Made by a program: the position numbers and the translations under genes. Under the pieces are notes generated by a model, which was not told the origin of the DNA, did no database searches, and saw nothing but the letters and a program-made list of their open reading frames with translations. 64,000 bases of DNA from Vallitalea guaymasensis (GTDB lineage: Bacteria; Bacillota; Clostridia; Lachnospirales; Vallitaleaceae). Numbering within the stretch: the stretch's first letter is position 1; the number at the start of each line of letters is the position of its first letter. The stretch is from assembly GCF_018141425.1 (NCBI RefSeq), contig NZ_CP058561.1:4836001-4900000 (forward strand), given 5' to 3'. Below, piece after piece: positions 18,732 to 27,574 of this stretch.

Positions 18732-19877
18732 ATGAAGGGAAGAATCACAGACCACAAAAATAGAAATTTAGCCAAATTACATGAAGATGTAGCATTTGGA
18801 AGAGCTAATGGTGAAATTATCTGGCAGCCAAGGATTCAATGCTGGTTAACAGATAAACAATTCGCTGGTGAAAAATTACCTGAGCCTTATGAAGGAAAAA
18901 CAAAGCCCGAAATTTATAGAGAACTTGGTTGTTCAGCTAGGGTATATGAGTATAATGAAAGTTTTTATCCTATTGATGGACCTGGTATTAAGAGATATGA
19001 AAATAAATTAAGTGAAACAAGAACTGAACATGTCATAGATACTCCAGTGGGTAAAGTGACATTAGTAACAGAAAAGACGCCTTCCAGTCCTCACGCAATA
19101 ACTAAAAAATGGTGGGCTGAAAACAAAGAAGATATAAAAGTCTTTACATATATAGCTGAAAATGGTGATTGGGGATGGAATGAAGATTATTTCCAAAAGA
19201 CCAAGAAAGAGTGGGGAAATCTAGGTGCTCCAACAATATTTATGCCAAGGGTCAATGTACAGAATCTATATATTGATATTATGGGTGTAGAAAAAGCTGT
19301 ATATGCATTAATGGACTACGAGGCAGAAATTGAGAGATATTTTAAAGCATTAGACGAATATCATAGTAGAATGATTCAATGTATCAATAAATCTCCTATC
19401 AATATTATTAATTTTGGAGATAACCTGCATTGTGGAACATTACCACCATATTACTTTGAAAAATATGTTCAGCCATCTTATTTGGAAAGATGCAAACAGC
19501 TGCATGAGGGTGGTAAGTTTGTATATTCTCATTGGGACGGGGATACAAAAGCACTTTTACCATTTGCCAAAACATGTGGATTAGATGGAATCGAAGCAAT
19601 AACGCCTAAACCACAAGGAGATGTTACTTTAGAAGAAGTAAAAGAAGCATTAGGTGATGATATCTATCTTGTAGATGGTATAGCTGCGGTACTATTTGAC
19701 GAAATATACCATGAAGAAGAATTGATTAAACAAACTGAAGATCTAATTAGAATGTTCAAGGATAAATTAATTCTTGGTATATCAGATGAAATTTCATCAA
19801 CTGGTGATATTGAAAGAGTTAAGACTGTTGGTAGAATAGTAGACGATTACAACGCATCATTAAATATTAACAAATAA
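18732..19877 (+). CDS. URO-D superfamily protein (copy 2)
   Basis: This is a 381-residue member of the uroporphyrinogen decarboxylase-like superfamily. It shares the barrel layout of the copy at 16628, but the metal-ligand region reads FVYSHWDGDTKALLPFAK (about 260-277), with His but no neighbouring Cys, and the C-terminus has LILGISDEISSTGDIERV. The two copies are therefore distant paralogues. The SD is AGGAGG. The gene stands alone downstream of its AraC partner and ends at a strong terminator. Function is unknown; a methyltransferase lacking the classic zinc site, or a decarboxylase, is possible. Confidence 0.75.
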   Translation: MKGRITDHKNRNLAKLHEDVAFGRANGEIIWQPRIQCWLTDKQFAGEKLPEPYEGKTKPEIYRELGCSARVYEYNESFYPIDGPGIKRYENKLSETRTEHVIDTPVGKVTLVTEKTPSSPHAITKKWWAENKEDIKVFTYIAENGDWGWNEDYFQKTKKEWGNLGAPTIFMPRVNVQNLYIDIMGVEKAVYALMDYEAEIERYFKALDEYHSRMIQCINKSPINIINFGDNLHCGTLPPYYFEKYVQPSYLERCKQLHEGGKFVYSHWDGDTKALLPFAKTCGLDGIEAITPKPQGDVTLEEVKEALGDDIYLVDGIAAVLFDEIYHEEELIKQTEDLIRMFKDKLILGISDEISSTGDIERVKTVGRIVDDYNASLNINK

Positions 19878-19882
19878 ATCTG

Positions 19883-19937
19883 CTTCGCACCCACCTATAT
19901 CTACTTAAATAGTAGAATAGCAGGTGCGAAGTTTTTT
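19883..19937. terminator. Bidirectional terminator between convergent genes
   Basis: CTTCGCACC pairs with GGTGCGAAG, followed by TTTTTT on the plus strand, with a second small stem (CTACT/AGTAG) in the loop. It separates the URO-D gene from the convergent gene at 19942. Confidence 0.85.
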
Positions 19938-19941
19938 ACAG

Positions 19942-21456
19942 TCATTCATTGAGAATATTAGAATCAGTATTCGATTTTTTATCTACATTCTCATTGATTA
20001 GAATCTCTATCTTATCTTCAGCTATTATATTTTTAGCAGAATTCTTAGTCTTATTTTCTATTTCCTTGATTTGCTTAATGAGCTCGGGAATTTTAATATC
20101 TATATTTTGGTCGGGAATTACTTTCGCATGTTTTTCTTTTACATGCTCTTCTTTTACCTGTTCTTTTTTTGCATCATCGATCTGTGGAGTTTTAGTTTGT
20201 TTATTCTCGCTGGCTATATATGCTTTACGTAATTTCTTTTTGAGCTTTTTGATTTCCTGCTCAGCCTGAGAAGTTTTTGATTTCCACATTTTAGCTTGAG
20301 TTTGCAATTCTTTAGCCATTTTAGCTAGATTATCATATTGTTTTGTTATATTCTGCTGAACTTCTTTTTGTTCATCCAGTTCATTCTTTAATGCTGCAAT
20401 ATTGTACATTTCATTAGAAGTGAAATTACCGATAATTGATTTTATCTCAAGGTTAGTTTGACTGCTAAGGAGTATATTATCTGTATCAACTTGACTCAGT
20501 ACAGCTAATATAGGATATTTATAGATATAACCAAAAAATTTGTTTCCTGAAAGACTATTGTTGTTGTAGCCATAAAAATAGAAATGTCTAGCTTCTGGAT
20601 TTTGAGCTGAACATAATTTTGGTTCGGTAAATGTAGTTCCGTTATTACATGATAATGAATACATTAATTTATTGGCTTCTTTGAAATTAATCCATACAAT
20701 ATTATTATAGATAAAAATAATTGGTGATATTGTTTCAGTAGTAGAATATACTTTTATCGGGTCAGACCATTTATCATCCTTTTTAATGAAATAAATTGTA
20801 TTGGTTGAGCCTCTTTCTACATATGTAACACAAACCTTATCATCACATAAGCATAGACTATAATCCATAAAAGGACTTATTGAATCTGTTATTGTTTCAA
20901 ATTCTTCCCAATTAGTTGATAGGATGTTGTATTTATATAGATTAAGTTCATAGCTTCCTTTATCATTAAGTATTTGGCATAAAAGATAGATGATATTGTT
21001 GCTTATAAAACATTCATAAGGTGAGGAAAGACTAGGGACGGAAAATAGTGATTGAGGTTCAGTTTTTTCATTCTGTTTGAAAGCATGAAAAATTAGATCA
21101 CTAGTTTTTTCAAAAGGATTATAAGCACAATAGAACAAATAATTTTTCTGATGATACAAGTATCTGATATTACTTATTTGATAGGTATTGTCAAAGTCAT
21201 CCATTAGGTTAGTGAATTCAAATTTATTATTTTTTTCATATAAATGTATTAAGCTGTTAGTGGAGTTCTTATATATTACATGGATATTGTTAAAATCATC
21301 AAGAGAAGCGGAGTATTCGTTGTTGGTACTTTTTGCGATGACTACAGCTCTTTGGTTATATTTTATTGGATAACGTCTATAGTATATGCTTTCTCCAGTT
21401 TTGTCTATGAGTAAGTTTGAAGCATTATTTTTCGATAGTAGATATGGCATATTCAT
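19942..21456 (-). CDS. Hypothetical protein with predicted propeller and coiled-coil regions
   Basis: This 504-residue protein has no function I recognise. Residues about 1-340 consist of repeated beta-rich segments of roughly 45 residues with aromatic and Ser/Asn-rich turns (for example SSPYECFISNNIIYLLCQIL and ISPIIFIYNNIVWINFKEAN), which suggests a beta-propeller. Residues about 345-425 are a long charged coiled coil, followed by a Lys/Glu-rich low-complexity tail. There is no signal peptide or membrane segment. The propeller-plus-coiled-coil layout suggests a scaffold or surface-layer-associated role. Spore-associated proteins of Clostridia can look like this, but that is speculation. Confidence 0.65.
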   Translation of the reverse strand: MNMPYLLSKNNASNLLIDKTGESIYYRRYPIKYNQRAVVIAKSTNNEYSASLDDFNNIHVIYKNSTNSLIHLYEKNNKFEFTNLMDDFDNTYQISNIRYLYHQKNYLFYCAYNPFEKTSDLIFHAFKQNEKTEPQSLFSVPSLSSPYECFISNNIIYLLCQILNDKGSYELNLYKYNILSTNWEEFETITDSISPFMDYSLCLCDDKVCVTYVERGSTNTIYFIKKDDKWSDPIKVYSTTETISPIIFIYNNIVWINFKEANKLMYSLSCNNGTTFTEPKLCSAQNPEARHFYFYGYNNNSLSGNKFFGYIYKYPILAVLSQVDTDNILLSSQTNLEIKSIIGNFTSNEMYNIAALKNELDEQKEVQQNITKQYDNLAKMAKELQTQAKMWKSKTSQAEQEIKKLKKKLRKAYIASENKQTKTPQIDDAKKEQVKEEHVKEKHAKVIPDQNIDIKIPELIKQIKEIENKTKNSAKNIIAEDKIEILINENVDKKSNTDSNILNE

Positions 21457-21678
21457 TTCCCCTTTACTTTAGGACTCAATAACTTATTTATTAATATATT
21501 ATTCTAGTCTATTATGATTAATGCCCTAAAATAATTTTTGACAAACATGTCTTCATAAAAAAGGAAATCTCTATGTTAATTTATAAGACAAAATATAATT
21601 ATAAGCTTATACCTTGTAACACTACTCCAGATTTATACATAAAATATATTGAAATTAATTTTTAGAGGAGGAAGTAAA

Positions 21679-21879
21679 GTGTCTGATTGCAAAATATGTT
21701 TCCATAAAGGTGATGGAAAATTTATGCGTCGACCTGTAGAAGGGAATTGTCCAGTATGTAACCCAGAAAAACCAGTTGACCCTGCAAATGATGCATGTGT
21801 ATGCCCACCATTAGGAGAACCTAATAGTTATATGGGCACACATTTTTTTGCCATAAATAAAGTCGGATATTGCTTATAA
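21679..21879 (+). CDS. Small Cys-rich protein, possible zinc ribbon
   Basis: This 66-residue protein contains two CxxC pairs (CKIC near residue 4 and CPVC near residue 27), a CVC and a terminal CL. The CxxC spacing suits a zinc ribbon or a disulfide-rich coat protein. The start is GTG at 21679, 7 bases after a strong AGAGGAGG SD; the longer TTG start at 21649 has none. It stands alone. Its segment LGEP (bases 21811-21822) is nearly identical at DNA level to the region just before the gene at 29030, and both read LGEP in frame. Function unknown. Confidence 0.7.
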   Translation: MSDCKICFHKGDGKFMRRPVEGNCPVCNPEKPVDPANDACVCPPLGEPNSYMGTHFFAINKVGYCL

Positions 21880-22133
21880 TTTTAATAAATGTGTTCTAAT
21901 TACTTAATAATGTAAAAAAAAGATAATTAATTCTTTATTTTGAGAAATATAATTTCGATTTAGTTGTAGTATGGATTATTTATGATATTCTTAATTTGGA
22001 GAGATATTGTAAATATAAAAAAATAGTATTATATTATTTCTCTATGTATCACTTATATATTTATATGAATAGTAATTTCATGTAAGTAAAAAGTGGTATT
22101 TTAATTTTAATTTTAACGTAAGGAGGCTGTAAT

Positions 22134-23204
22134 ATGCATAAAAAATTATTTATTCCAGGACCTGTAGAGGTTAAAGATGATGTGCTTAAGATGATGGCTA
22201 AACCTATGATTGGGCACAGAACTAAAGAGGCTTCTAAGCTTCAGAGAGACATCAGCGAAAAACTTATGAAACTTTTCTACACTGAAAATCAAATTATTCT
22301 ATCAACTACATCTGGTAGTGGATTAATGGAATCAGCCATTCGTTCTTGTACTAGAAAAAGAGCAGCTGTATTTGCAGTTGGCGCATTTGGTAAGAGATGG
22401 TATGAAATGGCTATAGCAAATAACGTTCCAGCTGATTTATACGAAGTAGAGTGGGGTACCCCTACAACGAAAGAATCTGTTGATGAAGTATTAGCAACTG
22501 GTAAATATGATGTTGTTACAGTTACTCATAATGAGACATCAACTGGTGTTATGAATCCAGTAGATGAGATTGGTGAAGTTGTCAAAAAATATCCTGATGT
22601 AGTTTTCTTGGTTGATGCTGTCAGTTCAGCAGGTGGTGCTAAGATTGAAGTTGATAAATGTGGAATAGATGTATGTATAACTTCTACTCAAAAAGCTCTT
22701 GGTCTACCTCCAGGACTTGCTATTTGCACTGCTTCCGAAAAAGCAATAGAAGCTGCTAGACAGGTTGAACATAGAGGATTTTATCTTGATCTTGTTAAGT
22801 TGTACGATACTATCAAGAAAAAAGATCATCAATATCCTTCAACACCATCACTGTCACATATGTTTGCTTTAGATTATAAATTAGATAAAATCTTGGAAGA
22901 AGGTCTAGACAATAGGTTTAATAGACATGCCGAGATGGCAAAATACGTTAGAAATTGGGCTAATGAATATTTTGAATTATTACCTGATGAAAGATATGCA
23001 TCCAATACACTAACAAATATCAAAAACACAAGAGAAATCAGTGTTGGAGAATTAAATAAAGCTCTTGGTGAAAGAGGCTTCATGATTTCCAATGGATATG
23101 GAAAATTAAAAGAAAAAACATTTAGAATAGCACATATGGCTGATACTACTTTAGAAGAAGTAAAAGAACTTCTTGAAAACATAGAGGATATATTGAAACT
23201 ATAG
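22134..23204 (+). CDS. Serine-pyruvate/phosphoserine-type aminotransferase
   Basis: This is a 356-residue class V PLP aminotransferase of the alanine-glyoxylate/serine-pyruvate type. The PLP lysine lies in STQKALGLPPG (about residue 190), and the opening FIPGPVEVKDDVLKMM with GHRTKEAS is the family's substrate-binding signature. It is followed by a SerA homologue and a DUF1015 gene, each with its own GGAGG SD. That context points to the transamination step of serine biosynthesis (3-phosphohydroxypyruvate to phosphoserine) instead of glyoxylate metabolism, although it is not a classical SerC sequence. Confidence 0.88.
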   Translation: MHKKLFIPGPVEVKDDVLKMMAKPMIGHRTKEASKLQRDISEKLMKLFYTENQIILSTTSGSGLMESAIRSCTRKRAAVFAVGAFGKRWYEMAIANNVPADLYEVEWGTPTTKESVDEVLATGKYDVVTVTHNETSTGVMNPVDEIGEVVKKYPDVVFLVDAVSSAGGAKIEVDKCGIDVCITSTQKALGLPPGLAICTASEKAIEAARQVEHRGFYLDLVKLYDTIKKKDHQYPSTPSLSHMFALDYKLDKILEEGLDNRFNRHAEMAKYVRNWANEYFELLPDERYASNTLTNIKNTREISVGELNKALGERGFMISNGYGKLKEKTFRIAHMADTTLEEVKELLENIEDILKL

Positions 23205-23275
23205 ATTATTATAAATTATTAAGTATCTTAGATTAATAATTAGGTATAAAAAGTAAATTTATTGGAGGTTATATT

Positions 23276-24178
23276 ATGGCTAAAATATTAGTCGCTGATG
23301 GTATGGATAGAAATGCTGCAAAAGAACTAACAAATATGGGGCATGAATTAGTTATCGAGCATTTGGATGTACCAGAGTTAAAGAAGGAGTTAGGTGATTA
23401 CGACGTAATCATTGTTAGATCTGCTACTAAGATCAGAAAAGAAGTCATTGATGCAGTTGCTGGAAGCAATCTAAAACTAATCATCAGAGCGGGAGTAGGA
23501 CTTGATAATATAGATGTTTCTTATGCTAGAGAGAAAGGTATAGCTGTTGAAAATACACCAAAAGCTAGTAGTGCATCAGTAGCAGAACTAACCATTGCTC
23601 ATATGTTTTCTTTGGCAAGATTTTTATACATATCTAATGTTACAATGAGAGATGGAATGTGGTATAAGAAAGCTTATAAAGGCATAGAATTATCTGGAAA
23701 GACTTTAGGTCTTATAGGTTTTGGAAGAATAGCTGTAGAAGTAGCCAAGAGAGCTAGTGTGCTAGGAATGAAGGTTATCTATACAGATATTATAGCTAAA
23801 GATGGATATGATGAATTTAGCTGTGTTTCAAAAGAAGAATTAATAAAGACTTCTGATTTTATATCATTACATATACCTTTCATCAAAGAAGTGGGACCAG
23901 TACTTAGCGAAAATGAATTCAATATGATGAAAGACGGAGTTTATATCGTTAACTGTGCAAGAGGCGGCGTTGTAGATGAAGAAGCATTAATAAAAGCTTT
24001 GGATTATGGAAAAGTAGCAGGAGCGGCTATTGATGTATTTGAGGAAGAACCTACTAAGAATAAGAAGTTGTTCACTCATGAAAAAGTTTCATTGACACCT
24101 CATATAGGAGCATCTACCAAAGAGGCTCAAGCTAGAATTGGTTTAGAGATAATAGATAAAGTTAAAGAATACTTTTAG
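23276..24178 (+). CDS. serA: D-3-phosphoglycerate dehydrogenase, short form
   Basis: This is a 300-residue D-2-hydroxyacid dehydrogenase oxidising 3-phosphoglycerate, the first step of serine synthesis. Visible are the NAD-binding GLIGFGRIAVEVAKRA, the catalytic Arg region NCARGGVVDE, the conserved Glu in DVFEEEP, and the catalytic His in TPHIGASTKEAQ. It ends after the catalytic/NAD core: the ACT and intervening domains used for serine feedback in longer SerA proteins are missing. It sits 71 bp after the aminotransferase and 30 bp before the DUF1015 gene in one apparent operon. Confidence 0.9.
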   Translation: MAKILVADGMDRNAAKELTNMGHELVIEHLDVPELKKELGDYDVIIVRSATKIRKEVIDAVAGSNLKLIIRAGVGLDNIDVSYAREKGIAVENTPKASSASVAELTIAHMFSLARFLYISNVTMRDGMWYKKAYKGIELSGKTLGLIGFGRIAVEVAKRASVLGMKVIYTDIIAKDGYDEFSCVSKEELIKTSDFISLHIPFIKEVGPVLSENEFNMMKDGVYIVNCARGGVVDEEALIKALDYGKVAGAAIDVFEEEPTKNKKLFTHEKVSLTPHIGASTKEAQARIGLEIIDKVKEYF

Positions 24179-24208
24179 TATAACAAAACTTTGATTGGAG
24201 GTTAGCAT

Positions 24209-25453
24209 ATGGCTGTAGTTAGACCTTTTATGGGTATTAGACCTAGTAAAGATTTAGTAGAGAAAGTAGCTTCTCTTCCTTATGATGTCATGAATAGAAA
24301 AGAAGCAAATGAAATGTCAGCTGGTAATGATTATTCATTTTTACATGTTGTTCGTGCAGAAATAGATGTGGATGACAGTGTAGATCAATACGATAAAGTT
24401 GTATATGAAACAGCTAGGAAAAATCTTGACAAAATGATTGAAGATAAGATTCTAGTTCAAGATGAGAGTCCATGCTACTATATCTACAGACAAATCATGG
24501 ATGGAAGAGTTCAAACTGGACTTGTAGGTTGTACATCTATTGATGATTATATGAATAATGTTATCAAGAAGCATGAGTTCACAAGACCAGCTAAGGAAGT
24601 CGACAGGATCAATAATTTTGATTACTGTGATGCAAATACAGCACCAATATTTTTAACATATAGGAAAAATGACGAACTAAATAAGATTATCAATGATTAT
24701 ATTAAGTTCAACAAGCCTATATACAATTTTACAAGTGAAGATGATATTACACATATTGTTTGGGTTATCAATGGGGATTTTATAATAGATAATATTAGTA
24801 GAATATTTGAGAACACCGAATATTTATATATAGCCGATGGACATCATCGTTCTGCCTCTTCTGTAAAAGTAGGATTGAAAAGAAGAGAAGAGAATCCAGA
24901 TTTCACAGGAGAAGAAGAATTCAATTATTTCCTATCAGTTATCTTTCCAGATGAAGATTTATTCATAATGGATTATAACAGGGTAGTTAAGGATTTGAAT
25001 GGCTATACAAAAGAAGAGTTCTTAGACAAAGTTAAGGATAATTTCTTAGTGGAAGAATATGCAGGAGGTAGTTATAGACCTGTAGATAAGCATACATATG
25101 GTATGTACCTAGATAATAAGTGGTATAAGATCACTGCAAAATATGAAATCACTAACAAGGAAAACATTGTTGATAGATTGGATGTTGCTATTCTACAAGA
25201 TAATCTATTAGGACCAATCCTTGACATCAAAGACCCTAGGACAGATAAAAGAATAGATTTCATAGGTGGAATCAGAGGACTTAAAGAACTTGAGAGACGT
25301 GTTGATGAAGGAATGAAAGTTGCTTTTTCCATGTGTCCAACTACAATAGATGATTTGATGGAAGTTGCTGATACAGGGGAAGTAATGCCACCAAAATCAA
25401 CATGGTTCGAGCCAAAACTAAGAAGTGGATTATTTGTGCATAGGTTAAGTTAA
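24209..25453 (+). CDS. DUF1015 family protein
   Basis: This is a 414-residue DUF1015 protein, recognised by the opening VVRPFMGIRPSKDLVEKVAS, by LPYDVMNRKEA and by the conserved YIADGHHRSAS motif (about 207-217). The His-His-Arg motif suggests a phosphate or metal-dependent reaction. In many anaerobes the gene sits next to serA and an aminotransferase, as here. No serB-like phosphoserine phosphatase is visible in this operon, so a role in serine metabolism is plausible but unproven. It starts at a strong SD (TTGGAGG) and ends 31 bp before the FabG-like gene. Confidence 0.85.
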   Translation: MAVVRPFMGIRPSKDLVEKVASLPYDVMNRKEANEMSAGNDYSFLHVVRAEIDVDDSVDQYDKVVYETARKNLDKMIEDKILVQDESPCYYIYRQIMDGRVQTGLVGCTSIDDYMNNVIKKHEFTRPAKEVDRINNFDYCDANTAPIFLTYRKNDELNKIINDYIKFNKPIYNFTSEDDITHIVWVINGDFIIDNISRIFENTEYLYIADGHHRSASSVKVGLKRREENPDFTGEEEFNYFLSVIFPDEDLFIMDYNRVVKDLNGYTKEEFLDKVKDNFLVEEYAGGSYRPVDKHTYGMYLDNKWYKITAKYEITNKENIVDRLDVAILQDNLLGPILDIKDPRTDKRIDFIGGIRGLKELERRVDEGMKVAFSMCPTTIDDLMEVADTGEVMPPKSTWFEPKLRSGLFVHRLS

Positions 25454-25484
25454 TTTATTTTATAATGTTAAAGGAGGAGTATAT

Positions 25485-26225
25485 GTGAGGTTAAAGGATA
25501 AAGTTGCAATTATTACAGGAGCAGGACGTGGTATAGGAGCTGCAACAGCAATCAGGTTTGCTGAAGAAGGGGCAAAAGTGGTAATAGCGTCTTTATTTGA
25601 GAATGAAGTTGAAGAGACTGTTAATAAGATAATCAAAAATGGTGGCGAAGCTATTGGTATAACTGTTGATGTGACTGACAAACAACAGGTTGATACCATG
25701 GTCAGAAAAACTTTGGATGCCTACAGAAAATTGGATATCATTGTTAATAATGCAGGAATAACTGCAGATGGTACTTTAGTCAAGATGACAGAAGAAAACT
25801 TTGATAAAGTGATAGATGTAAATCTAAAAGGTGTATATAACTGTGGTCAAGCTGCTGCAAAAGTAATGGTAGAGCAAGGCAAGGGAGTAATCCTAAATGC
25901 TACATCAGTTGTTGGATTATACGGAAACTACGGTCAAACTAATTATGCTGCTACCAAATGGGGCGTAATTGGAATGACTAAAACATGGGCAAAAGAGTTA
26001 GGTAAAAAAGGTGTACGTGTCAATGCTGTAGCACCTGGTTTTATTCTTACACCTATGACAGAAAGCATGCCTGAAAAAGTACTCAACATGATGAGAGATA
26101 AAGCACCTGTCAAGAGATTAGGTCTACCAGAAGATATTGCCAATGCTTATCTATATCTAGCTTCTGATGAAGCAACTTATGTAACAGGTTCTGTACTTGA
26201 AGTATCTGGTGGTATCGTATTATAA
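25485..26225 (+). CDS. 3-oxoacyl-ACP/acetoacetyl-CoA reductase-like SDR
   Basis: This is a 246-residue short-chain dehydrogenase. It has the Rossmann motif TGAGRGIG (about 11-18), NNAGIT, and the catalytic Tyr-x3-Lys in NYAATKWG, giving a FabG/PhaB-like NADPH reductase. The start is GTG at 25485, with a strong AGGAGGAG SD; an ATG two bases earlier is immediately out of frame. The gene just downstream is a thiolase. Together they could form 3-hydroxybutyryl-CoA from two acetyl-CoA. No PHA synthase or crotonase lies nearby, so the pair may instead serve fatty-acid metabolism. Confidence 0.9.
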   Translation: MRLKDKVAIITGAGRGIGAATAIRFAEEGAKVVIASLFENEVEETVNKIIKNGGEAIGITVDVTDKQQVDTMVRKTLDAYRKLDIIVNNAGITADGTLVKMTEENFDKVIDVNLKGVYNCGQAAAKVMVEQGKGVILNATSVVGLYGNYGQTNYAATKWGVIGMTKTWAKELGKKGVRVNAVAPGFILTPMTESMPEKVLNMMRDKAPVKRLGLPEDIANAYLYLASDEATYVTGSVLEVSGGIVL

Positions 26226-26274
26226 AAAAGGAAGATGATAAGAAAATACTATTTTTGGAGAGGATTGGGTATTT

Positions 26275-27453
26275 ATGAGAGAAGTAGTGATTGTAGGTGC
26301 AGCAAGAACGCCAATAGGTAAATTCGGAGGTAGTTTAGCTAAGCTTTCAGCTGTTGAACTAGGGGTGGTTACAGCAAAAGCCGCAATTGAAAGAGCAGGA
26401 ATAAAACCAGCGCTCATTGATGAAGTTCTTATAGGTAATGTCTTAACAGCAGGGCTTGGACAAAATACTGCTAGACAGATTGCGATTGGTGCGGATGTAC
26501 CAGAAACTACACCTGCTATTACAATCAATAAAGTTTGTGGTTCTGGACTTAGGACTGTAAGTATGGCTGCACAATTCATAATGCTTGGAGATGCAGATGT
26601 AGTTCTTGCAGGTGGTGTTGAAAGTATGAGTAATGCACCATATTTGATACCAAAAGCTAGATGGGGTTACAGGATGGGAAATGGTGAACTTGTTGATTCA
26701 ATGATAAATGATGGATTAACAGATATATTCAATAAATATCATATGGGAATCACAGCTGAAAATGTTGCAAAACAATGGGAAATAACAAGAGAAGAACAAG
26801 ATGAATTTTCTCTTAACAGTCAATTGAAAGCTGAAAAAGCCCAAAAAGAAGATAGATTCCAAGATGAGATAGTCCCAGTAGTAATACCTCAACGCAAAGG
26901 TAATCCTGTAATATTTAATAAAGATGAATTTCCAAAACATGGTATGAGCATAGATAAACTTGGTAAGTTAAGACCAGCATTTGATAGAGAAGGTACTGTC
27001 ACAGCTGGTAATGCTTCAGGAATCAATGATGGTGGAGCTATGCTTATAGTTATGGCTAAAGAAAAAGCAGAAGAATTAGGTATAGAACCTTTGGTTACTA
27101 TAAAATCTTATGCATCAGCGGCACTTAATCCAAGCATAATGGGTTATGCTCCAGTACCAGCTACTAAAAAAGCTCTAGAAAAAGCTTCAATGACAGTTGA
27201 TGACCTTGATCTAATAGAAGCCAATGAAGCATTTGCTGCACAATCCATAGCTGTATTAAGAGATTTAGGTTTGGATAAAGAAAAAGTGAATGTTAACGGA
27301 GGAGCAATTGCATTAGGTCATCCTATAGGTGCATCAGGAGCACGTATATTAGTGACTCTAATATATGAGATGATGAAACGTGAAAGTAAAACAGGTTTGG
27401 CTACATTATGTATTGGTGGAGGTCAAGGAACTGCCATAATAGTGGAAAGATAG
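26275..27453 (+). CDS. Acetyl-CoA C-acetyltransferase (thiolase)
   Basis: This is a 392-residue thiolase of normal length. The acyl-accepting Cys88 is in [10 protein letters not shown], the [10 protein letters not shown] motif carries the catalytic His, and the second catalytic Cys is in [10 protein letters not shown]. It condenses two acetyl-CoA to acetoacetyl-CoA or runs in reverse. It follows the FabG-like reductase at 49 bp. The two genes are consistent with a short-chain acyl-CoA branch such as butyrate or ketone formation, but the window lacks the later enzymes, so direction is unknown. Confidence 0.94.
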   Translation: MREVVIVGAARTPIGKFGGSLAKLSAVELGVVTAKAAIERAGIKPALIDEVLIGNVLTAGLGQNTARQIAIGADVPETTPAITINKVCGSGLRTVSMAAQFIMLGDADVVLAGGVESMSNAPYLIPKARWGYRMGNGELVDSMINDGLTDIFNKYHMGITAENVAKQWEITREEQDEFSLNSQLKAEKAQKEDRFQDEIVPVVIPQRKGNPVIFNKDEFPKHGMSIDKLGKLRPAFDREGTVTAGNASGINDGGAMLIVMAKEKAEELGIEPLVTIKSYASAALNPSIMGYAPVPATKKALEKASMTVDDLDLIEANEAFAAQSIAVLRDLGLDKEKVNVNGGAIALGHPIGASGARILVTLIYEMMKRESKTGLATLCIGGGQGTAIIVER

Positions 27454-27459
27454 ATTGTA

Positions 27460-27489
27460 AGGGTTGTCTGTATATAAACAGACAGCCCT
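27460..27489 (+). terminator. Stem-loop after the thiolase gene
   Basis: AGGGTTGTCTGT pairs with ACAGACAGCCCT (one G-U pair) around ATATAA. No proper T tract follows, so this is a weak or rho-assisted terminator. Confidence 0.55.
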
Positions 27490-27574
27490 AATAGTTTGCG
27501 TGAATATAATAATAAAGTAGTAAAAAGTAAAATAGAATATAATAAGAAGAATATATTGCAGGTGATTACAAGTT

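Noticed and set aside
16628-19877. Haem synthesis hemE genes
   Set aside because: The family is broad; no other haem genes are near and the motifs look like methyltransferase-type members.
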